Position numbers and translations under genes: made by a program. Below the pieces are notes generated by a model that ran no database searches, was not told the origin of the DNA, and saw nothing but the letters and a program-made list of their open reading frames with translations. Positions 25,671-34,532 of a stretch of 64,000 bases of DNA are shown here, piece by piece. This DNA comes from Streptomyces microflavus (GTDB taxonomy: Bacteria; Actinomycetota; Actinomycetes; Streptomycetales; Streptomycetaceae): the NCBI RefSeq assembly GCF_014650075.1, contig NZ_BMUG01000002.1, positions 620,001 to 684,000 on the forward strand. Reading direction: 5' to 3'. Position 1 is the first letter of the stretch; the number at the start of each line of letters is the position of its first letter.

Positions 25671-26372
25671 GGCAGCCAGCTTTCAGGCCGGTGCGATTCG
25701 TCGAATAGCATCGCAAACCCCCATGTGATTCTGCGCCACTATCAATGCATCCACATGTACACGCACAAGTAACCCGATGTCCAGCATTGTCCCCTGGAGG
25801 CTCGCCGGATTCGCGCCCCTCCAGTGTTAGTCAACTTGGCCGAAAAATGCACCCTCCGGGAGCTATTTGCGGTCGACTGGGGCAGCTCTACAAGGGGTGC
25901 CTCCGGGGTGAAAGCCCAGGGGCGGCGTCATTCCGGGCAGGCTGGGTACGTAATCGACGATGCTCAGGGCAGACGCTCGGAGCGGATGCCCGGGGCAGCG
26001 GCCCGGGGCCGACGCTCAGGGGCGGATGTGATCGCCCAGGAACCTGACAGCGGGTCCGGACGTCCTTACCCGTGACGGTCGCGATCAGTGACGGTCACGC
26101 CCCCGCCCCACGTGGCGGGGTTCGGGCCCGGGCCGGCAGGCACGAGGCGCCCGTGACGGGCGCCCCCGGCTCCCCGCAGCTCGGCACCACCCCAGATCGG
26201 TTCCACTCGGATCGGTTCCACTCGGCTCGGCTCGGCTCACGCTCGGTACCGAAGGCACGCCCGTACCGCAGAACCTGATGAGCACGTACGCACAGCGAAG
26301 AGACGTACACGCGGTGTCCCACACGCGTGGCGTCATGTGGACTCGGCGTTCAACGGAAAGGAACGAGCGCTC
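25671..26372. other. 700-bp intergenic region, no gene seen
   Basis: It separates the divergent SpoIIE and primase-polymerase genes. The part next to SpoIIE is AT-richer (25690-25760). A 15-bp direct duplication GATCGGTTCCACTCG lies at 26195-26224, followed by GCTCG repeats. A hairpin-forming GC stretch is present near 26100-26165. No RNA gene or riboswitch could be recognised. Confidence 0.6.
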
Positions 26373-27119
26373 ATGCGCGAGATCCTCGGAAGGCGACGCA
26401 GGTTCCGGCTCCGGCGCAAGGAGGGTGCCGCCCGGCTCGACGCGGCCCTGACCTTCGCCACCGCATGGCAGTGGCCCGTGCTCCCCGGAGCCGGGACCGC
26501 ACCGGCCGCCCTGCGCGACGGGCGTGGCCTCGGCTGCGCCTGCCCCGACCCCGACTGCGCCGTTCCCGGCGCACACCCCTTCGATCCCGCACTGCTGGCG
26601 GCCACCACGGACGAGCGCATGGTGCGCTGGTGGTGGAGCAACCGCCCCACGGCCCCGGTGATGCTGGCGACCGGCGGCCGCGCCCCCTGCGCGGTGAGCC
26701 TGCCCGCCCTGGCCGGGGCGAAGGCCCTGGTCGCCCTCGACCGCATGGGCATGCGGCTGGGCCCCGTCGTGGCGACGCCGACCCGGTGGTCGCTGCTGGT
26801 GGCCCCGTACACGCTGGAACGGCTCGGCGAGCTGCTGTACAGCAAGGACTGGGTGCCCAGCTCGCTCCGGTTCCACGGGGAGGGCGGCTATCTCGTCCTG
26901 CCGCCGTCCGAGATCGGCGCGGGCCAGGTGCGCTGGGAGCGGGCCCCTGCGCCTCCGGCGGCCCCGGCTCCGGCGGGCCCGGTCTTCCGCCGGGCCGCCA
27001 GGCGCTCCGGCGCTCCGGTGGCGGCGGCTCCTTGGCTGCCGGATGTCGAGGCGGTCCTGGACGCCCTGGTCGAGGCGAGCACCAGCGCGCCGGACGGCGG
27101 CAGCCGGCTCGCGTACTGA
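26373..27119 (+). CDS. Primase-polymerase (Prim-Pol) domain protein
   Basis: 248 aa, similar to the N-terminal bifunctional DNA primase/polymerase domain of plasmid and phage replication proteins. Seen: LDAALTFATAWQWPVLPG, the Cys/His cluster CACPDPDCAVPGAHPF, MVRWWWSNRPTAPVMLATGG, and GEGGYLVLPPSE. The usual catalytic Asp pair (DxD) after the ATGG strand is replaced by CAVSLPAL, so it is probably not a catalytic primase. The ATG at 26373 is preceded by AAAGGAA; an ATG at 26337 is the alternative. A second Prim-Pol gene with the Asp pair lies at 45970. Its cellular role is unknown; it occurs widely in streptomycetes outside plasmids. Confidence 0.75.
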   Translation: MREILGRRRRFRLRRKEGAARLDAALTFATAWQWPVLPGAGTAPAALRDGRGLGCACPDPDCAVPGAHPFDPALLAATTDERMVRWWWSNRPTAPVMLATGGRAPCAVSLPALAGAKALVALDRMGMRLGPVVATPTRWSLLVAPYTLERLGELLYSKDWVPSSLRFHGEGGYLVLPPSEIGAGQVRWERAPAPPAAPAPAGPVFRRAARRSGAPVAAAPWLPDVEAVLDALVEASTSAPDGGSRLAY

Positions 27120-27304
27120 CGTCCCGCGCAACGACGTTTCCCGACCGTCCGTCGGACGGCCCGGCTCACTCGTTCGGGTGTGAGCCGGGCCGTATTCGCG
27201 TTGAACGGGTGCGGGACGGCCCGGCCATGCGTCCCGCGTCGATATCGTCGCCCCCATATACGCGCGCGGTCGGCTTGCCCGCGTGGTCGGCAAGGGGCGC
27301 CACC

Positions 27305-27943
27305 ATGAATCTCCGCATGATCGGTCTCACGGCTGTCGTCGCTTTCGCGTGCCTGATTCCGATCGTTGCTTCCGCGGATCCCGGGCGTTCCCTGGATGCC
27401 GTACCGGCTGACGAAAAATCTGCGGACGGTTCATCAGAAAGCCATGAGAAAAAGCTTTCTGATGAACCGTCCGAACCACCCGTGAATGAGCTCGATTCTC
27501 CTTCTCCGTCGCAGCCGGAATCTGCGCCGACATCACCGACATCGTCGACATCGCCGCCGGGAATGAGTGCGGACGGTGCGAGCGGATCCGGCGGTACGGC
27601 CCGGTGCGGTCCCGAGCTGGCCTCGCCGGCGGGCATTGAGGCGCAGACCTGTGTCATGACCGGGGGCGGCGAGACCTGGGCGCGTGCCTACTACCGGAAC
27701 ACCTCCGGCGCCGAACTCCGTTCCGTACTCACGCTGATGGGGCCGGGCGGGCGGACGGTGGAGCTGCACTGCGTCCTGGCGGCCCACGACGAGCCGGGCA
27801 GCTGCGAGACCCCGCGAGGGCCCTCGGCGGGCGGTCCCGGTGCCTATGCGGCGGTGGCGGAGTACGCGGGCGCGGGGCCGGTGGAGGAGGCGCCGCTGCT
27901 GCTGCGCGCCGGATCCGACCGGGCGCCGGGCGCAGCGGACTGA
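27305..27943 (+). CDS. Secreted or surface protein of unknown function
   Basis: 212 aa. Signal peptide MNLRMIGLTAVVAFACLIPIVASA, then a ~75-residue Ser/Pro/Glu-rich disordered stretch, then a small domain with four Cys (ARCGPELASP, QTCVMTGGG, ELHCVLAAH, GSCETPRG), probably two disulfides. No family recognised. A 20-bp perfect inverted repeat lies within the disordered part of the coding sequence (27423-27473). Base composition is clearly AT-richer in the 5' third than around it. Confidence 0.72.
   Translation: MNLRMIGLTAVVAFACLIPIVASADPGRSLDAVPADEKSADGSSESHEKKLSDEPSEPPVNELDSPSPSQPESAPTSPTSSTSPPGMSADGASGSGGTARCGPELASPAGIEAQTCVMTGGGETWARAYYRNTSGAELRSVLTLMGPGGRTVELHCVLAAHDEPGSCETPRGPSAGGPGAYAAVAEYAGAGPVEEAPLLLRAGSDRAPGAAD
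27423..27473. repeat. 20-bp perfect inverted repeat inside a gene
   Basis: Arms 27423-27442 and 27454-27473 are perfectly complementary (left arm begins CGGACGGTTCATCAG) around an 11-nt A-rich loop. It falls in frame within the secreted-protein gene, where it encodes part of the low-complexity linker. Confidence 0.9.
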
Positions 27944-27959
27944 ATCCTGGGGAAGCGGG

Positions 27960-28005
27960 GCGGCGGGGGCGCGGGGTTCCGGGCGGCGGGGGCGCGGGGT
28001 TCCGG
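27960..28005. repeat. 23-bp direct duplication
   Basis: Two exact adjacent copies of a GC-only-rich 23-mer (starting GCGGCGGGGGCGCGGGG) just after the stop of the secreted-protein gene; no coding role seen. Confidence 0.8.
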
Positions 28006-28043
28006 GGGGCCGGACGGTACGGGCCGCAGCCGGAAACGAAGAC

Positions 28044-28083
28044 GCCCGGTCGCTGGCGACGGGGGATGCACCAGCGACCGGGC
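28044..28083. terminator. Bidirectional terminator
   Basis: A 13-bp perfect stem (GCCCGGTCGCTGG, 28044-28056, paired with 28071-28083) with a 14-nt loop and a following TTCTAGAA, between convergent genes. Confidence 0.8.
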
Positions 28084-28207
28084 TTCTAGAACGGTAACAA
28101 GAGATCTGCCGTTCGCAAATTCGATCTCGCCTACGGGGACGGCGATTTACTTGTGAGTACGGTGAGTTGTGACGCGAGTCACCGACTCGGAGCGGCTCCC
28201 GGCGGGG

Positions 28208-29173
28208 TCAGCTGAGCGTCACCTGGCGGTTGGTGAGGCCGCCGCGGGCACGGCGCTCCTCGGCTGTGAGCGGGGTGTCGGAGGCGAGCGCCGTCGCCAG
28301 CCGCTCGGCGAACGCGACGGCCGGCTTCTCGCACGCCTCGGCGCCCATCGAGCTCGGCAGGTCCCAGACGGGGACGACCAGACCGTGCGCCCGGAACGAG
28401 CCGACCAGCCGGGTGTCCTCGCCGAGCGAGGAGGTGCCGGCGGCGTGCAGCCGGGCGAGCGCGTCGAGGAGCTGCTCCTCGGGGTGCGGCATGACCCAGC
28501 GCAGGTGGTTCTTCTCCGGGGTCTCGCACCAGTACGCGGAGTCGACGCCGGAGAGCAGCACCGTCGGGATCGCGGCGGCGTTCGCGCGCTCCAGGGAGGC
28601 GGACACCTCGGGGGTGGCGTTCTCCGCGTCGGGGACCCAGAACTCGAACCCGGTGTGGACGACCGGCTCGAACGCGGCGTCCGGGTCCAGCAGATCCTGC
28701 AGGCGCGGCCCGTCGGCCGGCACGCGGCGGGCGGCGACCGGGGTGCCGGGCTCGACCTCCAGCGCGCGCTGGAGGGTGTCGGCGAGGTCGCGGCTGAGGT
28801 CGCCGGAGGAGGTGTCGTTCTGGAGGGCGAGGAGGACGGAACCGTCGTCGCGGCGCAGGGCCGGCCAGGCCATCGGCAGAACGGTCGCGAGCGTCACCGA
28901 CGGAACGCCCTCGGGCAGCCCGCCCTTCAGCGTCAGCTCGACGGTGGCGGCGGGCACCAGCTCGCGCAGGGCGACCCAGTCGCACTCGCCGGCCAGTCCC
29001 TCGAACGGGCGGTGGACGAGCTCGGTGACGGCCTGGGCGGCGGCGCGTCCGTGACACGCCTTGTAGCGACGGCCCGAACCGCACGGGCAGGGCTCACGGG
29101 CCCCGACGACCGGGATCTCACCGTCCTTGAGCTGCTGCTTCCCGGCCTTGGTCTGAGGGCGCTTCTTGGCCAT
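28208..29173 (-). CDS. SEC-C motif protein, DUF5926 type
   Basis: 321 aa. The N-terminus is basic (MAKKRPQTKAGKQQLKDGE), followed by a SEC-C zinc motif REPCPCGSGRRYKACHG (residues ~28-45), the metal-binding knuckle also found at the end of SecA. The remainder is a conserved actinobacterial domain of unknown function (VALRELVPAATVELTLKGGL, HTGFEFWVPD, NHLRWVMPHPEEQLLDAL). The ATG at 29173 is preceded by GGGAG. SEC-C proteins often bind ribosomes or nucleic acid; the true role here is unknown. Confidence 0.85.
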   Translation of the reverse strand: MAKKRPQTKAGKQQLKDGEIPVVGAREPCPCGSGRRYKACHGRAAAQAVTELVHRPFEGLAGECDWVALRELVPAATVELTLKGGLPEGVPSVTLATVLPMAWPALRRDDGSVLLALQNDTSSGDLSRDLADTLQRALEVEPGTPVAARRVPADGPRLQDLLDPDAAFEPVVHTGFEFWVPDAENATPEVSASLERANAAAIPTVLLSGVDSAYWCETPEKNHLRWVMPHPEEQLLDALARLHAAGTSSLGEDTRLVGSFRAHGLVVPVWDLPSSMGAEACEKPAVAFAERLATALASDTPLTAEERRARGGLTNRQVTLS

Positions 29174-29378
29174 GGTGGGCATTCTCCCGATTGCGACAGT
29201 GCGGTCTCGGCGCGAGCCTAGCCGCCCGCGACACCGCCGCCGCACACCCTGCCCGCCGCCGCCCTGGCCGACCGGCGTCGTCAGGACCGCCGCTTCAGCC
29301 GCCCGTCAGCCGTCGATCAGCCGACCGGTTGCCTGCCAGCTCATCGGCCGGCCTGTCGGCCGTCGCTCGCGCAGCCCG

Positions 29379-29900
29379 TCAGCTGGCGTCGTCGAGGACG
29401 TCGGAGAAGTCGAGCCCTTCGAACCCGGTGAGCCCGCCGACCGCGCCGAGCTCGGGTGGCTTCGGGGAAGGGACGTGGGCCCAGACGGTGACTTCGCCCG
29501 AGGAGTCGTCCCGTACACCCCACTCCTGTGCCAGGGCGCTGATGATGTTGAGCCCCCGGCCGCCGCGTGCCGTCACCGAGGGGGTGGCCGGAACCGGGCG
29601 GGTGGGCCCGCCGCCGTCCGTGACCTCCACGGTCAGCCCGCCGCCCGTCTCCACGCGCCAGGCGGCACGGATGTCGCCGTCACCGGCATCCGTGTGCCAT
29701 CCCAGCGGCCTGCCGTGCCGGCAGGCGTTGCTGAGCAGTTCGGAAAGAATGAGAACAGCGTCGTCCACGACCGCGTCCGACACCCCGTTGCTGCGCAACT
29801 GCTCACGCATCCGGTGCCGTGCCTGCCCCACGCCCGCAGGGCCATGGGGAACGGCCATGCTCGACGACGCAGGCACCTCTTGTGCCACCACCAACGCCAC
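29379..29900 (-). CDS. RsbW-like ATP-binding regulator
   Basis: 173 aa. GHKL ATPase: N-box AVLILSELLSNACRHG, G1 VEVTDGGGPT, G2 ARGGRGLNIISALAQEWGV. It lacks kinase sensor domains, so it is a stand-alone anti-sigma-type regulator as found in dozens of copies in streptomycetes. The GTG at 29900 was chosen because a perfect AAAGGAGG lies 8 nt upstream (29909-29916); longer frames upstream to 30035 have no ribosome site. The partner is unknown; no sigma or anti-anti-sigma gene is adjacent. Confidence 0.85.
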   Translation of the reverse strand: MALVVAQEVPASSSMAVPHGPAGVGQARHRMREQLRSNGVSDAVVDDAVLILSELLSNACRHGRPLGWHTDAGDGDIRAAWRVETGGGLTVEVTDGGGPTRPVPATPSVTARGGRGLNIISALAQEWGVRDDSSGEVTVWAHVPSPKPPELGAVGGLTGFEGLDFSDVLDDAS

Positions 29901-30082
29901 CCCCGAGACCTCCTTTGCCCCACGCCACGGGTTGGATGCCCCACTGAGCTGCACCGGAAACCGGCCAAGGGGCTGCCGGTGACGCACTCGACACAACTGA
30001 ACGCGCAGTGAATGCGCCGGTGTACTCCCCGTCATGGTGGTGCGGGGGGCGCTGTTGCGTGCCAGTGGGGTGCCGTTGTGCG

Positions 30083-30919
30083 CTAAATGCGCCCCAGTTG
30101 GGACAGAACCTGCTTCGGGCGGTTGGTGATGATCGCTTCGACACCGAGTTCGGCGCAGAGCTCCACGTCGGCCGGTTCGTTCACGGTCCACACATGGACC
30201 CGGTGGCCCGCCCGGTGGAGCCGCTCGATGTACCCGGGGTGGCTGCGCACGATCCGCATGCCGGGTCCGGCGATCCGGGAACCGGCGGGCAGCCGTCCGT
30301 CACGCAGCCGGGGCGAGACGAACTGCATCAGGTAGACCGTGGGCAGGGCGGGCGCGGCGGCCCGGACGCGGTGCAGGGAGCGTCCGGAGAAGCTCATGAT
30401 GCGGATGGGCGAGGGCTCGTCGGCCGGCGGCGCGGCCAGGTCGAAGCGGTTCAGCAGGTGCAGGAGCCGTTCCTCCACCTGCCCGGCCCAGCGGGTGGGG
30501 TGCTTCGTCTCGATGGCCAGCTGCAGCGGCCGCCCGGTGGCCCGTACCTCGGTGAAGAGCTCCAGGAGCCGTTCCAGCGTGAGTACGGAGGTGAGCTCGC
30601 CCGGCACCGGATCCCAGTCCGGCGACTCCTCGCGGTCCTTCCAGGAGCCGAAGTCGAGGGCGGCGAGATCGGCGAGCTCCAGGGCGGAGACGGCGCCGCG
30701 CCCGTTCGACGTACGGTTCACCCGGCGGTCGTGCACGCAGACGAGGTGGCCGTCGGCGGTCAGCCGGACGTCGCATTCCAGGGCGTCGGCACCGTCCTCG
30801 ATCGCCTTGCGATAGGCGGCCAGGGTGTGTTCGGGGGCGTCGTCGGAGGCCCCGCGATGGGCGACGACCTGGATCGAGGTGTGCGGGCTGCGCTGCCGTG
30901 CGTGGGTCACCCGCGTCAT
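30083..30919 (-). CDS. Glycerophosphodiester phosphodiesterase
   Basis: 278 aa. GDPD TIM-barrel enzyme that cleaves glycerophosphodiesters to glycerol 3-phosphate and an alcohol. Marks: VVAHRGASDDAPEHTLAA (catalytic His, Glu), DALECDVRLTADGHLVCVHD (metal Glu and Asp, second His), AIETKHP (metal Glu), and VHVWTVNEP plus VEAIITNRP at the end. No signal peptide, so cytoplasmic. ATG at 30919 matches the family; an ATG at 30949 is possible. Divergent from the HtrA gene, with about 200 bp of shared promoter region. Confidence 0.92.
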   Translation of the reverse strand: MTRVTHARQRSPHTSIQVVAHRGASDDAPEHTLAAYRKAIEDGADALECDVRLTADGHLVCVHDRRVNRTSNGRGAVSALELADLAALDFGSWKDREESPDWDPVPGELTSVLTLERLLELFTEVRATGRPLQLAIETKHPTRWAGQVEERLLHLLNRFDLAAPPADEPSPIRIMSFSGRSLHRVRAAAPALPTVYLMQFVSPRLRDGRLPAGSRIAGPGMRIVRSHPGYIERLHRAGHRVHVWTVNEPADVELCAELGVEAIITNRPKQVLSQLGRI

Positions 30920-31120
30920 GGTGTCACCGCCACGGGGGTGGGTGAGCACATGTCACCCTGGAGGTCCGTTTTGTCTGATGTAAAGATTGGTGTGCGGATG
31001 CACAGGTCCTGCTTACAGTGGCCCGACGTGCTGTGGGAAAAGCTGACCGCAGACACGTGCACAGCGGATTTCTTGCCGAATGCCGACTGGATGCCGAGTG
31101 GAACCGAGGAGTAAAGAGCT

Positions 31121-32824
31121 GTGAGCACCGAGAACGAGGGCACCGAGGGCAACGCGGTACCGGCCGTGCCGTCCGTTCCGCCCGCACCTCCCGTGCCGGC
31201 CACCGCTCCTGACCCGACGGCGGACGGGGCTGCGACTGCGCCGGATCCGGCGCGCCCGGCTTCCCCGGTGGCGGACGGCGTACGACACGAGCCCACGGAC
31301 GGCGTACGGGACGGGTCCACGGACGGCGCCGGTACGGGGACACCGTCCCCGGCCGCCCCGATCGCGCCCCCCACTCCGGCGCACGCGGACGCACCGCGCC
31401 ACACCCCCACGCACCAGGGCTCCCCGGCGCACGCGGGCACCCACCAGGACCCTCCGGCGTACCCCGCCGCCCACCAGCCCCACACCCCCCAGCAGCCCCA
31501 CCAACCTCCGCACTCCCCGTACGGGGCGGCGCCCGAGCCCCCCGCGGGCGCCGCCTCCTGGCCCCCGCCCCCGCCCGCTGTCCCCTCGTACGCAGGGGGC
31601 CCCGCCCCCACGCACGGCGGCGGCATCGGCAACGGGAGCGGCAACGGCCCGGTCTGGGGTGTACCTCAGCCCGGCCACGACCCCTCCCCCGGCAACGGGA
31701 AGCGCCGGGGCGCCGGCGGCCTGGTCGCGGCGGTCGCGGTGGCGGCACTGGTCGCGGGCGGCGTCGGCGGCGCACTCGGCTACTGGGCGGCCGACCGCAA
31801 CGACAACGGCTCCTCCGGCAGTTCGACCACCGTCTCGGCATCGGACACCCCGAGGGACCTCAAGCGTCCGGCGGGCACGGTGGCCGGGGTCGCGGCGAAG
31901 GCGCTGCCCAGCGTGGTCACGATCGACGCGCAGGGCGGCGACGGCGAGGGCGGCACGGGGACGGGCTTCGTGTACGACAAGGAGGGCCACATCCTCACGA
32001 ACAACCACGTGGTGGCCTCCGCGGCGGAGTCCGGCGAGCTGTCGGCGACGTTCTCCGACGGCAAGAAGTACGCGGCCGAGGTGGTCGGCCGGGCGCAGGG
32101 CTACGACGTGGCCGTGCTGAAGCTGAAGAAGCCGCCGGCGGGCCTGACGCCCCTCCCTCTCGGCAACTCGGAGAGCGTGGCGGTCGGCGACTCGACGATC
32201 GCGATCGGCGCCCCCTTCGGCCTGTCCAACACGGTCACCACGGGCATCATCAGCGCGAAGAACCGCCCGGTCGCCTCCGGGGACGGCTCCAGCAGCAAGA
32301 ACTCGTACATGAGCGCCCTCCAGACCGACGCCTCGATCAACCCGGGCAACTCCGGCGGGCCGCTGCTGGACGCGACGGGCGCGGTCATCGGCATCAACTC
32401 CGCGATCCAGTCGACGGGCGGCGGCCTCGGCCAGTCCCAGGCGGGCTCGATCGGCCTCGGCTTCGCCATCCCGATCAACCAGGCGAAGAACGTGGCCGAG
32501 CAGCTGATCAAGACGGGCAAGCCGGTCTACCCGGTGATCGGCGCGACGGTGACGATGGAGGAGAAGACCGGCGGCGCCGCGATCTCCTCCGAGGGCGCGG
32601 CCGGCACCCCCGCCGTCACCCCGAACGGCCCGGCGGCCAAGGCGGGCCTCAAGGCGGGCGACGTGATCACCAAGTTCAACGACACCGTGATCGACAGCGG
32701 CCCCACCCTGATCGGCGAGATCTGGACCCGCAAGCCCGGCGAGAAGGTGACCCTGACGTACGAGCGCGACGGCAAGACGGCAACGGCCGAAGTCACCCTG
32801 GGCCAGCGCGAGGGCGACAGCTGA
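31121..32824 (+). CDS. HtrA/DegP-like membrane serine protease with PDZ domain
   Basis: 567 aa. A long Pro/Ala-rich cytoplasmic N-terminus (residues 1-195) precedes one membrane helix (GGLVAAVAVAALVAGGVGGA). The extracellular trypsin-like domain has the catalytic triad: His in LTNNHVVAS, Asp in YDVAVLKL, Ser in NPGNSGGPLL. A PDZ domain (AAKAGLKAGDVITKFNDTVI) ends the protein. It degrades or refolds damaged secreted proteins, and is probably induced by envelope stress. Start GTG at 31121; upstream AAAGAG is a usable ribosome site. tRNA-Ser follows 85 bp after the stop. Confidence 0.93.
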   Translation: MSTENEGTEGNAVPAVPSVPPAPPVPATAPDPTADGAATAPDPARPASPVADGVRHEPTDGVRDGSTDGAGTGTPSPAAPIAPPTPAHADAPRHTPTHQGSPAHAGTHQDPPAYPAAHQPHTPQQPHQPPHSPYGAAPEPPAGAASWPPPPPAVPSYAGGPAPTHGGGIGNGSGNGPVWGVPQPGHDPSPGNGKRRGAGGLVAAVAVAALVAGGVGGALGYWAADRNDNGSSGSSTTVSASDTPRDLKRPAGTVAGVAAKALPSVVTIDAQGGDGEGGTGTGFVYDKEGHILTNNHVVASAAESGELSATFSDGKKYAAEVVGRAQGYDVAVLKLKKPPAGLTPLPLGNSESVAVGDSTIAIGAPFGLSNTVTTGIISAKNRPVASGDGSSSKNSYMSALQTDASINPGNSGGPLLDATGAVIGINSAIQSTGGGLGQSQAGSIGLGFAIPINQAKNVAEQLIKTGKPVYPVIGATVTMEEKTGGAAISSEGAAGTPAVTPNGPAAKAGLKAGDVITKFNDTVIDSGPTLIGEIWTRKPGEKVTLTYERDGKTATAEVTLGQREGDS

Positions 32825-32909
32825 CCGGCTAGGCTGTCCCAAGCGTCGAACCGGCCCCACGGGACCGTGACGCCCCATCGGCCATCACGGCCCGGGGCCG
32901 CCGACGCGG

Positions 32910-32996
32910 GGTGGGTTGCCCGAGCGGCCTAAGGGAACGGTCTTGAAAACCGTCGTGGCAGCGATGTCACCGTGGGTTCAAATCCCACACCCACCG
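32910..32996 (+). tRNA. tRNA-Ser (UGA)
   Basis: 87-nt serine tRNA with long variable arm. Acceptor GGTGGGT pairs with ACCCACC, the anticodon stem-loop ACGGT-CTTGAAA-ACCGT carries TGA, and the T-arm is GTGGGTTCAAATCCCAC. CCA is not encoded. The accessory region begins right after it, so it is a plausible old attachment site, although no second copy of its 3' end was found downstream. Confidence 0.96.
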
Positions 32997-33005
32997 CAGG
33001 CGAGA

Positions 33006-33040
33006 GGCCCCCGACCAGCCAGTACGTATGGTCGGGGGCC
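33006..33040 (+). terminator. Terminator after tRNA-Ser
   Basis: Perfect 11-bp stem (GGCCCCCGACC at 33006-33016 with 33030-33040), 13-nt loop, followed by TTT. Confidence 0.85.
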
Positions 33041-33116
33041 TTTGCCATGCCTGTTTCCCGCCGGGCACGCGGGGGGCACGGCTGGGCCACGGCTTTGAAG
33101 GTGCCGGGGCTGCTCG

Positions 33117-33872
33117 TCAGCGGTTGATCGGGATCTCGTAGACGATCTCGCAGTGCGCTGCGGGCACCACGATGTCCGCTGTCTCCACGGGACGGCCGTC
33201 GGCGCTGTAGTACGTCCGCCGGATGTGCGTCACGAGTGCGGCTTTCTGGATGCCGAGTAGCGATGCTTCCTCGGCGGTCGCGTGCCGGGGTTCGGGCTGC
33301 TCGACCGCGTGGCTGATGGTGACTCCGATCGCGGCCATGCGGTTCACGACCCCGGCTCCCGCGTGGGGCCCTCCCTCCGGGAGCACGACGAGAGTACCGC
33401 CAGTGACGGCGTACGGCTCCCAACTCGTCGACAGCTGAACCGGCTTCCCGTCCGCAAGGAACTCGTACGTCGTCCGCACGCACAGCTCCCCCTCAGCGAC
33501 GCCGAGCCGCGTCGCGATCTCCGCCGGGGCCGGCACCTTGGCGTCGGTCCGGCTCTCCCAGTCGCTCTGTCGGCAAAGGGCCTTCATGTCCTGGCGGAAC
33601 GGGGATCCACTGGGCTGCTCACGTGCCGACGACCGGACGACCCTCACGCGCTCCCGGGGCTCGGCGACGTAGGTCCCCGATCCGGCTCGGCCTTCCAGCA
33701 CGCCTTGGGAGATCAGCAACTCCTGTGCCCTGCGCACCACGTTCTCGCCCACGCCGCACTCCTGGCCGATCTGCGCGCGGGATGGGAGGCGGTCACCCGG
33801 TTCCCAGACGTGCTCCGCGATGCGCTGCCGGAGTTCGTCGGCGATGCGGAGGTACGGCGGTTGCTTAGGCGT
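33117..33872 (-). pseudogene. GntR-family regulator lacking a normal start codon
   Basis: The frame encodes a full GntR/UTRA regulator of 251 residues: winged helix PYLRIADELRQRIAEHVWEPG, RLPSRAQIGQECGVGENVVRRA, GSGTYV, then a C-terminal UTRA ligand domain (TTYEFLADGKPVQLSTSWEPY). The coding homology starts PKQPPYLRIADEL, but the codon before it is ACG (33870-33872) where ATG is expected, with a stop three codons further upstream. The first ordinary start is a GTG at 33752, which would remove the helix-turn-helix. So either a point mutation killed the start or a rare codon is used. Family: KorSA-like regulators of integrative elements. Confidence 0.7.
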
Positions 33873-33881
33873 ATGAAAAAT

Positions 33882-33893
33882 CTAGTCCACTAG
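33882..33893. promoter_or_regulatory. GntR-type operator palindrome
   Basis: CTAGTCCACTAG: perfect 5-bp arms around two bases, 10 bp upstream of the expected start of the GntR gene and upstream of the divergent small genes. The position suggests autoregulation. Confidence 0.55.
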
Positions 33894-33924
33894 CTTCACT
33901 GAAAGTGATCGCTGACAATGGAGG

Positions 33925-34202
33925 ATGCGCTGGATCCGCTTCGGGAATGACCGCGGCGGCTCCCGCCGCCCGCTTGTCCGCCGCTGGCCCCCCCGCGTGC
34001 AGGAGCACACCAGGTTCACGACGGTTGAGGCGGAAGTACCGGACACGCTCTCCGCCGATGCCTGGCGGGCGGTCCTGGACGCGGTGGCCGATGGCTATCG
34101 ATTCGGGCTCCTGGCCACCAGCCTGAACGGCCGCACTTATGGGCGGTCATACGCAAAACGGTCCCCGCGACAGGCGACGTTGGGGGACCGGGCTATCAGT
34201 GA
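33925..34202 (+). pseudogene. Small element-associated protein, frameshifted
   Basis: The first frame reads through TRFTTVEAEVPDTLSADAWRAVLDAVADGYRFGLLATSLNGRT. Immediately after (about 34137) good coding moves to the next frame: LWAVIRKTVPATGDVGGPGYQ and a stop at 34202. Joining the two frames by one base restores the usual small protein of this type seen beside GntR genes in integrative elements. One T appears to be missing in the TT run at 34137-34138. Unframeshifted translation gives a 95-aa product ending at 34212 with an atypical tail. Confidence 0.6.
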
Positions 34203-34217
34203 TACGAGCTGAGCAGC

Positions 34218-34532
34218 ATGCTCAACCGTATCCGTCATGCCATCGCGCGCACCAGAGTGCGGTGCTTCCCCAACGGTCGGCACCGCCGCCCCCTATCGTC
34301 CTCCCGGCTGCTGGCTCCTCTCACCAGCTCCACGCTCGCTGACGCTTCGACCGTCGCCCTGGGGCGGGCTCTGGTCGGCACGGTCCACCGGTACCCGCTG
34401 AGGGGAGAGGACGTCGCGCTTGTCCGTCCGTACCTGCTGGCGTGGGAAGAGCAGCGTGCACGGACGCGCACAGTGCTCGTCGCCCCGCACCTGCCGGCCG
34501 ATGCCTGGTCTGGACTCGCGGGGGCCCACTGA
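34218..34532 (+). CDS. Small conserved protein of the decayed element
   Basis: 104 aa. The C-terminal half is the conserved part ([25 protein letters not shown]), a sequence commonly found encoded between GntR regulators and transfer genes in streptomycete accessory regions; function unknown. The ATG at 34218 is nominal. The stop TGA overlaps an ATG of the next gene (TGATG). This is one of three small genes in the cluster that look intact. Confidence 0.6.
   Translation: MLNRIRHAIARTRVRCFPNGRHRRPLSSSRLLAPLTSSTLADASTVALGRALVGTVHRYPLRGEDVALVRPYLLAWEEQRARTRTVLVAPHLPADAWSGLAGAH

Noticed and set aside
25860..25960. Riboswitch in the gap before the primase-polymerase gene
   Set aside because: A GGGGTGAAAGCCC stretch caught the eye but does not fit TPP, cobalamin, FMN or c-di-AMP consensus cores, and the nearest gene is over 400 bp away.
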